64,000 nucleotides of DNA from Lumnitzera littorea (GCA_024138015.1 JAMXBB010000002.1:11062609-11126608), one strand, 5' to 3'. Positions 11,332 to 24,236 are shown, numbered from the stretch's first letter. The notes: generated by a model from the sequence alone, not told the origin. Program-made: numbers and translations.

Positions 11332-12774
11332 CAACTCTTCACTAAGTCTAGGAGAATATGAAATTGTATTTGTCATTCACTAGACATCTTGACATTTGTA
11401 TTTATGTAGAACTTAATATCAGCTTAACTTCTTTATGCTTCTTTCTATGTCCTGTATGCTTTATATTTTACTTTTTACACTATGGTAGTAATGAATAACT
11501 TTGGATTTTGTGTATGCACTATATTTGCTTTGCTTGTAATTTTCATACAAGCAGTTATAATCGAGCTTGGTATCGGAAGGTGGACATGTGAGTTGGATGA
11601 GGAGTTCTGGGTTTTCAATTTTATTGCTTGTAGTAGTGGCTGCATTTGCTTTATTCCGTATTTAATTAGTTAGTTTGCCTCGCTAATTTTTTTATTGCAA
11701 TTTTTCATGAAGAAGATGTATTTCCAAAAGGCATCTTCTTTTTTTTATTAATAAAGAAGGCACCTCTAGAAAGGTGCTTTCAATTATATTAACACCATAA
11801 CAAAAGGTGCCTTCTTAAAAACAAAAAAGGCACCTTTCTTATTAATTTTGCAAAAATTGAAGGCGTCATTCCAAAAGACGTCTTCACAGCCTCTTATGCA
11901 TAGACCCGTGCAAAGGCCAGTTTTGAACTGTGAACTAACGGGCCGTATGGGCCAAAACAGTTTTAGTGAGAGGAACTGCTTGCCTCATTTAAAAAAAAAA
12001 AAACCTAAAAACCATACTACACGTTGCCAACACCCCCTAATCTTCTACCCTACCAATATTCCCTCAATCTTTTCTTCTTCCCTTCCTTAACCCTTTCCTC
12101 ATCTCATTCAACATACTCAATTATTTATACCCCTCAATTATTCCTAACCCATCTCTCTTTCACTCTACCTTTTACCTACAATCTTTTCACATTCATTTGT
12201 CCACATCCCTATTCACTTTCACATGCAACTTTCTGACATCTTGAAATTCAAATTTTCATATGGTAGATCCTTCGATTATTCAAGTGTGAATATATAAGAC
12301 ATTTTGAAAGGTTTAATACATTTTGTGTTGAGGAAAATTTTCAAATGTCAATGTAGGTGGAATGTTTGAAAATTTTCAAAATTCAAATGTTGTGGATTTA
12401 GAATGGTATGTTTTTAAAACTTCAAATTTTAAATGAGATGTGCAAATCAATTGAACTGCATATAAATTGGAGTGTAGAGGAGTGAACGCTCCTTTATCAA
12501 AACATTGAAACGCTATAATTATTCTATCTTTGCATTTCATAGTTCTAAAACTTTGTTAGAGAAATATTTTATTTGGTAACCACAAGGCTCCGATTATAAA
12601 TCTTTATTCCACTTCACCGAAGCATTCCATTCATCGAAACATTTTCATATATTTTGCTTTAGTAATTATGAGTGTACGATTCCGCTTTTTGATAAATAAT
12701 TTCCTTTTTATGCCATCTTGAAATTTTTTCTATCCCTCAATTATAAATCTTTCTTCTAGTAAAAAAAAAAAAAA
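11332..12774. other. AT-rich spacer with palindromic repeats
   Basis: No gene family is recognisable. Short open frames at 11482-11673 and 11848-12236 have the low-complexity composition of chance frames. The only structured part is the run of short palindromes at 11733-11890. Confidence 0.5.
11733..11890. repeat. Cluster of short palindromic motifs (AAGGCACCTT/GACGTC type)
   Basis: The motif AAAGGCACCTT or its complement recurs in both orientations: AAAGGCATCTTC (about 11737), GAAGGCACCTCT followed by AAAGGTGCTTTC (about 11758-11782), AAAGGTGCCTTC (about 11805), AAAGGCACCTTT (about 11828), and GAAGGCGTC...GACGTCTTC (about 11861-11885). Reiterated short motifs in both orientations resemble the subterminal repeats of CACTA-type transposons or a MITE. 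I could not find both ends, so the class is unproven. Confidence 0.5.
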
Positions 12775-12799
12775 ATTATCTTCATTGAACGATTCTTAC

Positions 12800-13960
12800 A
12801 CCGTACTTTCTCTAGGAAGAAGTATAGTTCTTCTTTATGTGGGAAAAGTAAGAGTAAGGCCATGGAAACGGGTACGTCATCTAAGCCATAGGGGTTTGAT
12901 GATGTTCAAGTGTACCTAAAGTATGACTATGACTTCAATGAGGAAATGGCATACGGGGTGATAGAAAACATTGAATGTCGAGGTATACCACCTCCTTGGC
13001 TTTGAAATCATACCTCAATGCACGAGTTACCTAGGAATACCATTTTCTGGATTTGAACCTCTACGCATGAGTGTTCCTACATGACCCTCTAGATTGAACC
13101 TCCATATATGAGTGTCCCTACACGACTTGCTAGATTTGAGCCTCTATAGATGAGTTGCCCTGCGGCCATGTTTGAGGATAAGGAGGATAAGATAGAAATA
13201 ATTTCCAAAACCAATGAGCAACATATGGGTTAGCATGCACTAAGCAGTTTGAGACCTTTGAGATTAAGTAAGCCCCCTAAACCCAATAAATCTAATATTT
13301 TCACAATGTATTATCGTAAAGGTATAGATGAGAAGGAGAACTCGTAGGCATTCTGTAACTATTGCAAAATGAGCTACACTTGGAAAATAGGAGAGGGATA
13401 TGGTATACTCAACAAGTACCTGAGATTGAAGCATTATAAGGAGGTGGGGATAAACAGGATGTAACAATAGATCACCTAAGGCAACGGCTCATCCAGACAA
13501 GTGCTAATGAGGTATAATCAAGAGAAGCATAAGTACAAGCTTACACAATACCTAACCAACATGCACCTATCATTTAACATGATTGCGTTAGCTAAGCCGC
13601 ACTATGTTAACCTAAGCCATATAGGAGCTTTACTACAATGGTAAGTAGGAGCTCGCAAGTAAATTCGCTTCACTTGATATGTTAGTATCATATGTGCAAA
13701 CATATGGACGGACTCTTTTCGTGATAATTCTTACATGGGTATAACTGTTCGTTGGATAAAAGATAATTGACAACTTAATAAAAGATTGTTGGCTCTAAGG
13801 GTATTTAACGAGTGCTACACGGCGTAAAATATTTATAAAATTATTAGAGAAATTCTAAACAAATATAGCTTGGTTAGGAATATTTTTTTCATTAGTTTTG
13901 ACAATATAAGTGCTAACATGGCCTCGATAACAGATGATATGGATCGTGGATGAATACATG
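12800..13960 (+). pseudogene. hAT transposase copy 1, N-terminal half
   Basis: A BED-finger remnant near 13350-13440 reads AFCNYCKMSYTW...YGILNKYLRLKHYK, with the CxxC and downstream Leu-x5-His spacing of hAT BED fingers. Further on, at about 13800-13920, is VFNECYTA*NIYKIIREIL followed by ISFDNISANMASI, the block around the first catalytic Asp in hAT transposases. There are many stops. Homology stops at about 13960 in mid-domain. Confidence 0.82.
13047..13167 (+). repeat. Three-unit 41-42-bp tandem repeat inside hAT copy 1
   Basis: Imperfect units at 13047-13088, 13089-13129 and 13130-13167 each begin CTRGATTTGAACCTC-like and contain ATGAGT. The sibling hAT copy at 60300-60345 has a single unit, so this is a local expansion in copy 1. 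Confidence 0.8.
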
Positions 13961-13964
13961 AACC

Positions 13965-16900
13965 TAATATCACGCATAACCAAGGGATTGGTCCGGTCTG
14001 TGAGATGGCATGAAAAATAAATGGTAGTCGATGGTTTAGCAATCCTGCTTACTAACTCTATCGATATGACGTATCATAGAACCATATACGAACCTAAGCT
14101 AATACTCGATATGACACATAAACACTAGGCTTAGGGTTGCTTGTTACAATCCTTACTAAAGGAAATGATAAGGGCGTATACAGAAGAGCTCTCCAAGAGA
14201 AAAGACTCAAGGTTTTTTCATTAATGTTAAATTATGTTTAAAACCCTATATAAGTGTTCTATTTATATATAGTGGTAAAATTATAAATAAAATGGCTAAA
14301 AGAATGCCCTAGTGGTATTCCTATAAATACAAAAATAAATATGAGGGTAATTTAGAAATAATATAAGAAATAGGAAGTTTAAATAACATGAACAAAAATA
14401 AGTAATCAAATGAGATATTTGAGGTGGTGAGTTGGGTCGAACAAACATGGCTAAGCCAAGTAGGCCATGTTAAGTAGAGCAGGCGTGGCTTAGCCGAGCA
14501 GGCCATCCGAGCCGAACATAGTTATCTAAGAAGAGCTCATAAATAAGTCTTCCATACGTAGAGCTTCCAAATAGGTCTTTGGCACATAGGGAATGATCTC
14601 GCCAATAAAGCCTGAAGCTCGAAAATTGATTAGCTTGGTCTCTTGTACCATATTAGTAGATTTGCAAAATTATTATCAACCGGCATTTTAGGAGGTGGGG
14701 TATAAGCCCTACAATTGGAAGTTCAGATTAGATACGTGGAATTTAGGGTAATTGGATAAAGTGTCTGATCATGCTCAAATTATATGATAAAGTTAGAAGT
14801 ATTAGTAAAAGTGATCCGGTAAATTTGAATTTAGGAAAATAAGTAATAAAATAATATAATATTATAGTATTAAATTATAAGTATATTACTCGTTATTTAT
14901 TAAAAATGCGTAAAAATGAGTTCTGATAATTAATGAATTGCTAGAGATGAATTATATATATATTAAAAATCATATAATAACATAACTAATATTTAGGAGT
15001 ATTTATGTAGAGACTTCTTATCTTACGAATGGAGGTTTTTTTAGAGGATAAGATTAAAAAAAAAATGGATTAGTCGTATTATAAATGCATTAGCAAAACC
15101 TATTGATGGTAGAATGAATTTGATTAGTCGAAAAAAAGCCTTTTTTTCATATGTATTTATGTATAGGTAAAAATACGTTAAATTATTTAAAATGCCCGAA
15201 AAATACTAAATTAATACTAAATAATTAAAGAAAATCAAGAAAAAATAAGAAAAATAAATAATTGTCTAAATGAAAGTCGTGGCATGCTGAAATTAAGAAG
15301 AAAAATTCAACTAATTAATTTAGGGCAAATAGAAAGCCAAAAAGAAAGGGATAAAAGCTAAATGTCAACAAAAAAATTAAAGAAAAATTTTCATGTAGCT
15401 CTATAAATACCCAAACTTCAACTGAAGCTCATTTGATCTGTTTAGAGTCTAAGAATATTAGAGAGAATTAGGGTTCTTTTTTTTTTTTCAATATTTAGAA
15501 AAAATATGTGCAATTAGAGCTAATAAAGCAAACTCACGACTCACGACCACCTGAAAGTGAATCATTACCACCAACATACCCTACTGCCATTGCCTAGATC
15601 GATCGATACCCCTAGGACCACCACTTGTGGCCGAAAGTCTATTGACTAGGTGAGTTCGATTTCAACTTGAATTTGTCTAATTTATTTAAATTATCAATTT
15701 TATTTATAAAATTATGAAATTTAGTATTCTAATGTTTTTATGTAGTTAGATTAAGGTAAAAATATTGGTTTGATTAAATTATATTTAAAAATATATAGTA
15801 CTTAAGAAAACGTGTAAGCTCAAACATATTTCGATTTAGAAATGAATAGCCTTACAAGTGTATTTTTTAGCTCAATTCTTTTTTTTGTGTAGACTATTTA
15901 GAGGATGTAGAATAGTACTATAATGCAAACCCCCCCCCCTTTAAGAAATGGATTTTTGAAAAATTTAAGTAATTTTTAGGCCTTAAAATTATATATAATT
16001 AGTGATTTTGAGGTTAATTAATGGTTGATTGAATAATTATTGATTTAGTACATAATTAGGTGTTTTAAGATGTTCATATTTGATGTGGTATGGTAATTGT
16101 AGCATTTGGATGGTTAGATGTAATTATTAAATGTAATATGTGAAAATTAATAATATAAGAAATTGGAAATGTAATAAATATAAAATATTAGGTTAAAAAT
16201 TTGTAATGTATTAATAATAATAATAAGCAATAGATTTTATATGAATATAATTTTAATGAATTGTATAAAAAATATAAATTTTTCTCACATTGAGAGTAAA
16301 TTCAATACATAAATGAGGACTAGGGTGTGTCGTACAGGTTAGAATACTGGTTAAAGACTAAAAGTGGTATTTAGGATGCCTGAATATAATGTGATTAATT
16401 TCACATTATGGTTCGGAACATATTTTTAAGCTTTATGTATACTACCCATAATTGAAATTAATTTAGAATCTAAATCAGAAATGAATTCGGAAACTGATTC
16501 CAAAACTAAGCTACAAATGAATCGGTAATAAATAATATGTATATATATATATATATGAAAAATTGAGTTAAATCATAGCCTAAAGTTTATATATAACATA
16601 AGGATATAAATACTAAAAGAGTATTTATATGATAGGACACACAGAGACGAGTGACCTGCGACTAGTTGAATGAGTTAATTGAAGACTTCAGGTAGGCTGG
16701 GTTCAATAATTTATTGTATTTTGGAGTATCATTTTAAAGTATTCAGAGGCTTAGAATTGTATATAACTGTGTTTATAATTAGTTATATATGCATGCGCTT
16801 GTGTTTTTGATTTCGTATTGAAAATTTGTATTGTGTTTTGGTGATGTTAGTGATATAAATGGTGTGAGATTGTTTGATTACCCTAAACCAAACTTAATTA

Positions 16901-17624
16901 TAATTGACTTGAATACCTTAATTAGACATGCATTGCAATCTTTTAGGGAACTATTAAGATTATCGAACAAAAAACCGACACTTTTGAAAAAGATAGTGCT
17001 AGATAGCACAATGGTCTTTTTTTTTATCTTTAGCTAAACCAAGTGATAGGAGAGGAGGTCGCAGTAAGCATGAGGGCAATAGTTCAAATGATAGTCATGG
17101 GAGGAGCAGTGTTTCTATTGCATAAACCTAGATTTAGTTGTGAGCTATTGCATAAACATGAAAGCTCCTTAACTCGAATTATAGCGGGTGAAATTACTTT
17201 AATTTTACAATGGACTGAACTACATTATGTGATGGCATTCGCTTGTTGCATTACATATAATTAATTATTTGATAACTATGTTTGTGTTTGTTATACATTT
17301 ATAAGTCTTCAACCCAACTTACAGAGTTGTGATTGCTCATATCCTTATAGATTTTCTTGTAGGTTCTAACTAATATGCTGCGATATAATTATCCTGAGGT
17401 CAGTTTCTTTTTGAAGATATGGGAGAGTGAGGATCAACTGATTGAACGATCAAGTCCTTTAATGTCTTGTTAGTACTTTTAGGTTTATGAATTAAAATTG
17501 TGATACGTTTGTTAATAGACTACTGTAGTATGTTTAATTTCCTAGGATTATAAGATAGTATGAATGTAATTATATATATAACTTAAGGTTCTGACTTTTA
17601 TGTAAATTTTAGTATAAATTTAGG
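13965..17624. other. AT-rich insertion splitting hAT copy 1
   Basis: About 3.6 kb with no counterpart in the sibling hAT copy. It is extremely AT-rich, with no recognisable protein domain. On the minus strand 14220-14290 holds a TATATAAATAG box, and 15401-15480 on the plus strand holds CTCTATAAATACC followed by a leader-like stretch; both look like LTR or promoter pieces. There is a run of nine C at 15931-15939 and a TA microsatellite near 16540-16555. Probably one or more decayed LTR-type insertions, but termini and duplication are not identified. Confidence 0.5.
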
Positions 17625-18810
17625 GGGTTTGCATATACATTGTACATGTCATATTCTTAACTTCTATATTAAGGATGGCATTGCAACTTTCTAAGACAGT
17701 ATAGTTTCAATTAAGAACGTGGTAAAAATAATAATGGAGAGGTCGTCCCTCCATAAGAAGTGGAGGAACTTTTGCATGCAATGCGGGAAGAGGCTTTAGA
17801 AATTTAAGATAGATGTGCATCACTATAAGAACTTTACATACGAGTTGTTGTATAACACCGTTCCTTACAACAAACTATTGTGTAACTTTGCTATGTATAA
17901 TATACGTGAGGTTGATATTCACCTTAGCAGTTGGGATATATGTATTTAGTTACTAAAGGTTCTGAAAGTTTCATGATGTGACTAAGACTTTTTCGCATGT
18001 TTACAGGCTTAGTATCCACTTATTGATTATATTAGTAATCAGCATACTTGGTATGCTAGTTTAATCCCATAAGGATCTAAACCTGTATGACTGTGTTTAC
18101 AATATGGTATTAAAGTGGTTCTTTTATTACAAAGACAGTCCTCGTATTTATTACATTGCAACTATTCTAGATCCCCATTGTAAATTTGAAATACTATTAA
18201 TGTGTTTGAAAACTTCTTATAATTATATTAATGGTTTAACGGATTTCCAAGATATGTACAGCTTAGAAGTACAGTAGGATATATCTGCAGTGACAGTTGA
18301 CATATAGAGGAGTTGCTCGTGCACTATTGAAGTCAGTATGGTGGCCAATCATTAGTCTTTCCTTCGCTACTCACCGATGAACGCATTACTCATTCATGGG
18401 TGAGCAATTAATGGTATAGAAATTAAAAATGCAATGGTTTAGTCGGTCATTATTCGAGTTGCAGCACTATATGAACACAAATTTCAAGTTCTCTCAAAAT
18501 ATTTCCATTAAGGATCTTGAAGTAGTGGCAGAGGTATACAGGAGACTATTTACTCCTATCTCGTATTGTATGTAAAATACTTGTTGCTCTAACGTTGATT
18601 GTTACTGTTGAGCAAATGTTTAGTACAACAAACCTCATCCTTGACAATTAGCAAGTAATTGCATAGAAGACTAGTATAAGGTGGCCTGCAGATGATAAGA
18701 ACTATGTAGGATATTGAACGAGGAGAATGAGTACTTCAGCAACTGGAACAGATTTGATGGAAGCCTAAGCTCGACCGTGGGTTCCACTTCCAAGCATGAA
18801 TTGCAACGTA
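17625..18810 (+). pseudogene. hAT transposase copy 1, C-terminal half
   Basis: It resumes with CTCHILNFYIKDGIATF near 17645-17700, the CHxLNLIVKDGL block of hAT transposases. The C-terminal dimerisation region follows at about 18585-18720 (LVALTLIVTVEQMFST...ILDN), equivalent to the VSTVASEQAFSTGGRVLD consensus. Numerous stops. The same order and spacing occur at 60915-62050. Confidence 0.82.
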
Positions 18811-19590
18811 AGGAGACACTTAGTAAGTATTAAGAAATCTTCCCTTTATTTTTATTTTTATTCCTTCTAAAAAAGTTTTGTCACCTTAAAAAATTGTTTT
18901 CACAGTTACTCCTAAAAAACTAAATGGTACGGTTTTCTTAAAAGTAGCGATTCAACCTTAGGAATTTTCAAATTATCACTGAGTAAAATTATTTTTCTTT
19001 TAAAAAATTAAATTGGATAATTACATACGCTTGACTTTTTTTTTCTTAATTTAAAATTAACCAATACATAAAAGGGTTTTCTAAAAATCCAAATCAAACT
19101 ACGGCGATTTGATTTTGACTAATGGATATATAAGCACCTTTGAGATGATTGTAAAATTAACCAAAAACATTTCCCCCCCTTGTCCCTAAATTCTCCAAGA
19201 CTGAACTTTTACAAGAATTTACTAAAACTTGATGGTATTTTATTTTATATTTTTACTTAGCTACTATACTTTGATCGAGGAGATTTTGTTTGTAACGGTA
19301 CCATCATGATTTACAATTAATAGTAACATTGTGTTTTATTTCATTTATTTCCTGTAGTCCGCAATTCTGGGAGTAATGAGAATTATTCATCGTTTGCAAC
19401 TTTTTTGACTTTACTTAACATCACTCATTATTTTAATATTGCACTAATATTAACTTCATGCATGCCAAACCTATTATTTTGTAATGGAGTAAAATTTCAA
19501 CAAAAAATATCAGTTAATCATATATGTGACATTATGTATTATGTTATATAAATACATGTATTACATTTTATGATAATCCTCAAATTTAAA

Positions 19591-21487
19591 CATTATTATA
19601 GGAGAGGACTGGTAAATATTTTTAAGAATATGGAATTAAAAAATAAGTGTGAAATTAGAAATTGTTAATGTAATTAATAAAATAAAAAAATTGGGGAATC
19701 AATTCAAGGGCCAAAATGAACAGGTCCGACTAATAGGTATACCTATGTGTAATATTTTTCCACTCAACTCCTTTAAGTGCACTCCTCATATAACTTCCTA
19801 CACCCATCCAGAATTCAAGAAGGATTAATGTGGAGTTTAAGGAAACATTCGAATGCTAAAATTGGTAAAAAAGAAGAATTAGATATGATAAGTACAGGAA
19901 GTACATGAAAATATAATAGAATATAGGATAATATAATATTATATCATGTTTAGTTTATAAAGTATTAAACATGGATTTTTATAATATTTTTTATTTGGTA
20001 TATATAAATACTGGATTCAATATTATATTTTGACATTTATACCATCTATATTATCTAATATTTATTTAACTCTATTTTTTTATATAATTTAAAATGTATA
20101 AATTTTCAATATCGTCTAATATCTCTTTATGTTGTCTAATATTTATTTAGTTATATTTATATTTTCAATACTCGTGTTTTTATTTAATGAAGTCAACTTT
20201 CATATTTTAGATGGAGCAAATTTTGAGTATTTTATCTAGTCATTTGATCTCTTTTTTGCCAATAATCAAGTTCAAATTGCAAACCAAACTTTAGAGTTTG
20301 AATAAAAATTAGTCCAATCTCATAAATTTTATTCAAACAAATAATACCTAAGGTATGGTGAAGTTACTTGTTGACCCTATTGTATTGTATACTTGCTTAT
20401 CGAGTTCTTCAAGATGGATGAATTTTTATTGTTTGGCAAAAAATTATAGACAAAATTGGAAAATAGATAAGTTATACTCCGTTAAATTATTGCTTGTTGT
20501 TTCATTAGCCGGAAAATATCATCATGTTCGATTTGTAACTTGATATTTCATTAATCAACCTAATTGAAATGACTCTCCACACTTAGAAAGAAGGAAGGGC
20601 GATAAATTCAGTATGACATAATTTCAGTGAAAACGTAATGACCTGAGCTATAGGCATGAGTACTTTGTTTTGTACATTTCTAAATTTCAAAATCTAATTA
20701 GATAAATATAAGTCAAATTGGATTTCTCCTAAGGCACGTCGGAATAGAACAGATACAAAAGGACAACTACTCCTAGAAAATAACTATGTTTTGAATAACA
20801 TTGAAATACATGTCTATGGTATCTTTCATGATTAATCGATATTTATGAAATGTCAACTCTAGAATTTACTTTATTCGTAAGTATTATAAAAATAGTTAGT
20901 CTATGTAATAAAAAATTTATTTACTCCCTTGATTGAATTAATTTTGTTTGAAAATTAAATCAATGATAAAATTAAGCCAATTTTAAATTAAGATTATTAA
21001 TTAAAATTATCTTACATACTTAAATTTACGTTGATATTAAATAAATTACATTGATCATAGAAATATCGATATGTTCTTATTTCTATTTTATCGTGTTTTA
21101 CTGTGGTTAATGTTTGAAAACTTTCAATATTTATGTTATTCTTATGTGATTGTTTTATTGATACTTTTATTATTCCATTAGTGTAGTATTTTGATAAAAA
21201 TGAAATGATTTAAATATATAAAAAAAAGTATAAATATAATTAAATAAACGACTCCCAAATGGATTCAAAATTTACTGACCAAGCAAGCTCCAAGTTCATC
21301 TGATTATTACAACGAGCAATAGAGTTCACGTACTCAAGAGATCAGAGCCATCCATTCTTACCAGAATCTAAATCCATAAAAAGTCAATAAAATCAACGGT
21401 CACTGTCCTATATCCAAAAAATAGACACACACAACCCAACCTGTGCATGCAAATACCATAGATGCGGCACTGTCTCTCTGCAATAAG
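19591..21487. other. Intergenic AT-rich DNA upstream of the hnRNP gene
   Basis: No coding family is recognised. The last 250 bp are less AT-rich and probably hold the upstream promoter of the hnRNP gene, including ATCAACGGTCACTGTCC near 21393 and ACACACACAACCC near 21425. Confidence 0.5.
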
Positions 21488-21495
21488 TATAAAAG
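21488..21495 (+). promoter_or_regulatory. TATA box candidate 1 for the hnRNP gene
   Basis: TATAAAAG is a canonical plant TATA box, about 1 kb before the start codon. It is followed within 40 bp by pyrimidine-rich DNA. Confidence 0.5.
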
Positions 21496-21638
21496 GGAAT
21501 GAAGGAAGGGTGTTGCCCTCGCATTTTATCATTTCTTTTTTTCCTCTAATTTTTTTCATTTCATTTCAATTTTAATTTTTTTCATAACTTTCATTCCAAA
21601 TTAACCAAAAAAACATTTACTGTCTTGTTATGAGAGTC

Positions 21639-21646
21639 TATATATA
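21639..21646 (+). promoter_or_regulatory. TATA box candidate 2 for the hnRNP gene
   Basis: TATATATA is followed about 35-70 bp later by a TC-rich tract (CTCTCTTTCTCTCTCT near 21692-21707), typical of plant 5' leaders. This makes it the better-placed box, with transcription starting near 21670. Confidence 0.5.
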
Positions 21647-21669
21647 CTCCTTGAAGCCTTGCCCACGAA

Positions 21670-22485
21670 CTCTTTATTATCTTTCTCCCTGTCTCTCTTT
21701 CTCTCTCTAAAAACCAAATTGCAATACACATCCTTGCCTTTTTAACTCAACACTTGAATTTCTTCCTTCACATTTGATAATTGATAATAATAAACATCTA
21801 AATATTAAAAGAAGATTACAAAATTGAATAAAGATTGAGACTTGTTATTTTTTCTTGGGGGCATATTAACAGCATGCCCTCAGTTGCAATACCCATCTCC
21901 TGTTCATCCAGATCTTAGTTGTTTTGCAAGTTTTGGTATCTGGGTTGTTCATCAATTGGTGGGTTTGATGTGAATCTAAAGATAAAGTTTTGATCTTTAT
22001 GAATTTCACAGTGTTTGGATCTTTGATAGAGAATACTTCTTGATGGTGTTTTATCTGATATTTTGTGGCTTCAGGTGTAATTTTGATCTCTGGGTTTTGG
22101 TTAGATGAAGGATCTAATGCTTTGCCACTGAATCTGAGAATTATTGGTTAGCATCAAAGATACAAATTTTGAGTATCTGATTAGGAAAAAAGGTATTGAT
22201 GTGTATATATTTTTATTCCTTTTGAGTGTATGGTATTAGATAATGTTTTCTGGTCAATGGATTGAAATTTTTTACTGCATTATGTTGCATCGACGTTATG
22301 CTTGCTTTTGATTTGATTGGTTTAATGTAAAGTTATTTAATTTTGCTATTTTTGAGTGGATCCTGAAATGGGTGTGGAACTATGGAGTTTGGATGTTCAT
22401 TCTTCATGTTGATTGGATTAGTTAGTTTTTGAGTTGATCATGAGTAACCGAATTGATCATCCAGTAGATTTTGTTTGTAGAGGCG
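21670..22485 (+). other. 5' UTR of the hnRNP gene with a predicted leader intron
   Basis: The leader is TC-rich at its start. A splice acceptor TTTTGTTTGTAG ends at 22480, only 5 bp before the ATG at 22486. A matching donor AAAAAAG|GTATTG is at 22193/22194, giving a predicted leader intron of about 287 bp (22194-22480). Leader introns are common in plant RNA-binding protein genes. The boundaries are inferred from splice consensus only. Confidence 0.55.
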
Positions 22486-24236
22486 ATGCAATCTGACAAT
22501 GGAAAGTTATTCATTGGTGGAATATCATGGGACACAAATGAAGAGAGACTCAAGGAGTATTTTGGGGCTTATGGAGAGGTGGTGGAAGCTATCATCATGA
22601 AAGATCGAACTACGGGGCGTGCTCGTGGCTTCGGATTTGTTGTTTTTGCTGACCCTGCTGTTGCTGATAGAGTCATTAAGGACAAGCACAACATTGATGG
22701 CAGGATGGTAAATCACTACTTCTGCTCAGCATTTTTTTTGTTCACCAGGGCATATGTTTTTTACTTGATCTATGAATTGATAACAACAAAAGGAAGTAAA
22801 GAAATTCATTTCAGTGTAGGCATTGCACATTGCTAGTTGAACATTGTAAATGCAGGTGTTTTCGATCCAGTCTTTGAGTCAACTGAATTTCTCAATTGAG
22901 CCAAGCCAAGATTTTGGACTTTTTCCTACTACATTATCTAGTTTGTTTTTGAGAAGCCTGATTTTTTAGATAGAAGCTAGAAATATAGGAGACTGTAATT
23001 TGGATGAGTAAGAGTGAGTTTATTCATTATAAACTTTGTTATCCCCAGGTTGAAGCAAAAAAAGCTGTCCCTAGAGATGATCAAAGCACTCCAAGTAGGA
23101 ACAGTGGTAGCATCCATAGTTCTCCTGGTCCAGGCCGCACGAAGAAGATATTTGTAGGAGGTTTGCCGTCAACTGTGACTGAAAGTGACTTTAGGAAGTA
23201 CTTTGAGCAATTTGGGACAGTCAATGATGTTGTGGTTATGTATGATCACAACACACAGAGGCCTAGGGGATTTGGGTTTATCACCTATGATTCTGAAGAT
23301 TCAGTGGACAAAGTGTTGCTCAATACTTTTCATGAACTTAATGGTAAAATGGTTGAGGTAAAGAGAGCAGTACCAAAAGAGTTATCTCCAGGTCCTAGTC
23401 GCAGTCCACTTGGTGGGTATAACTATGGGATGAGTCGTGTCAATAATTTCCTCAGTGGATACACCCAAGGATATAATCCTAGTGCTGTTGGAGGATATGG
23501 ACTTAGAATGGACGGTAGGTTTAGTCCAGTTGCAGGTGGTCGAAGTGGCTTCCTCCCTCCATTTGGTATGAATTTTGAGCCAGGTCTTAGCCCAAGCTAT
23601 GGTGGGACTACAAGTTTTAACAATAATATTAGCTATGGTCGGGGCTTGAATCCTTACTACATTGGCAGTTCTAACAGATTTAATAGTGCTATTGGATATG
23701 ATGGAGGAAATGGGGGTAACTCTTCTTTCTTCAGCTCAGCAACTCGGAACCTGTGGGGCAATGGTAGCCTTAATTATAATACAAGTTCTGCAAGTTCCAC
23801 CAGTTATGCTGGTTCAGGAACTACAGCCATTGGTGGAAGCAACTTTGGCAATAGTGGAGTCAATTGGGGTTCCTCACTGATTGCAGGTCAAGGTGGTGGA
23901 AATACTGCTTCCAGTGATAGCAACAGTTTTGTATATGGAAGAGGTAATAGCGGCTATGGCTTGGGAACTGCTCCTGGGGGCTATGGAAGAAATGCTGAAA
24001 CTAGCAATGCTCTCACATCATCATATGCCGCTTCAAATGGGGCATATGATGGAGCCTTTTCAGACCTGTATGGCAGTAATTCTGTTTACGGGGATTCCAC
24101 CTGGAGAGCATCGAACCAAGAAAGAGGTGGTTCTGGTTCCTTTGGATATGGGCTTGGCAGTGGTACTTCCGAAGCTTCTGCAAAAAGCTCACCAGGTTAT
24201 GTTGGTGATTATAATGTTAATAAGAGAATCCAATAG
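22486..24236 (+). CDS. hnRNP 1-like protein, two RRMs and a Gly-rich tail (RNP1/Musashi-like)
   Basis: Two coding exons, 22486-22707 and 23049-24236, are joined across a GT-AG intron at 22708-23048, giving 469 residues. RRM1 (about residues 6-75) has RNP2 LFIGGI and RNP1 RGFGFVVF. The intron falls at its end, after GRM. RRM2 (about 107-185) has RNP2 IFVGGL and RNP1 RGFGFITY. From about residue 200 to the end the protein is low-complexity Gly/Ser/Asn/Tyr, as in plant hnRNP A/B-like proteins (Arabidopsis RNP1, At4g14300, and relatives). The family binds single-stranded RNA in the nucleus and acts in mRNA processing and stability. ATG 22486 is chosen because it follows the leader acceptor by 5 bp and starts the conserved MxSDxGKLFIGGISW. 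No coding damage is seen. The exact paralogue cannot be assigned without a tree. Confidence 0.95.

Larger units (their letters stand above)
12775..19590 (+). mobile_element. hAT transposon relic, copy 1, interrupted
   Basis: Two separated blocks (12775-about 13960 and about 17625-19590) align collinearly with copy 2 at 60035-62890, including about 800 bp of non-coding DNA after the transposase. The coding blocks carry hAT transposase hallmarks: a BED-type zinc finger, a catalytic-Asp block, a CHILN block and a C-terminal dimerisation region. The roughly 3.6 kb between the blocks shares nothing with copy 2 and is a later insertion. The exact termini and 8-bp duplication were not located. Confidence 0.82.

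Noticed and set aside
11848..12236. Overlapping plus-strand frames rich in Pro, Ser, Leu and Thr
   Set aside because: Produced by a C/T-rich low-complexity stretch; no domain and no splice context.
14000..14650. Possible solo LTR on the minus strand
   Set aside because: A TATATAAATAG box and LTR-like text are present, but no TG...CA boundaries or 5-bp duplication could be set, so it is kept only as part of the unclassified insertion.
22525..22716. Minus-strand open frame opposite hnRNP exon 1
   Set aside because: Mirror frame of the RRM1 coding exon, with no independent signal.
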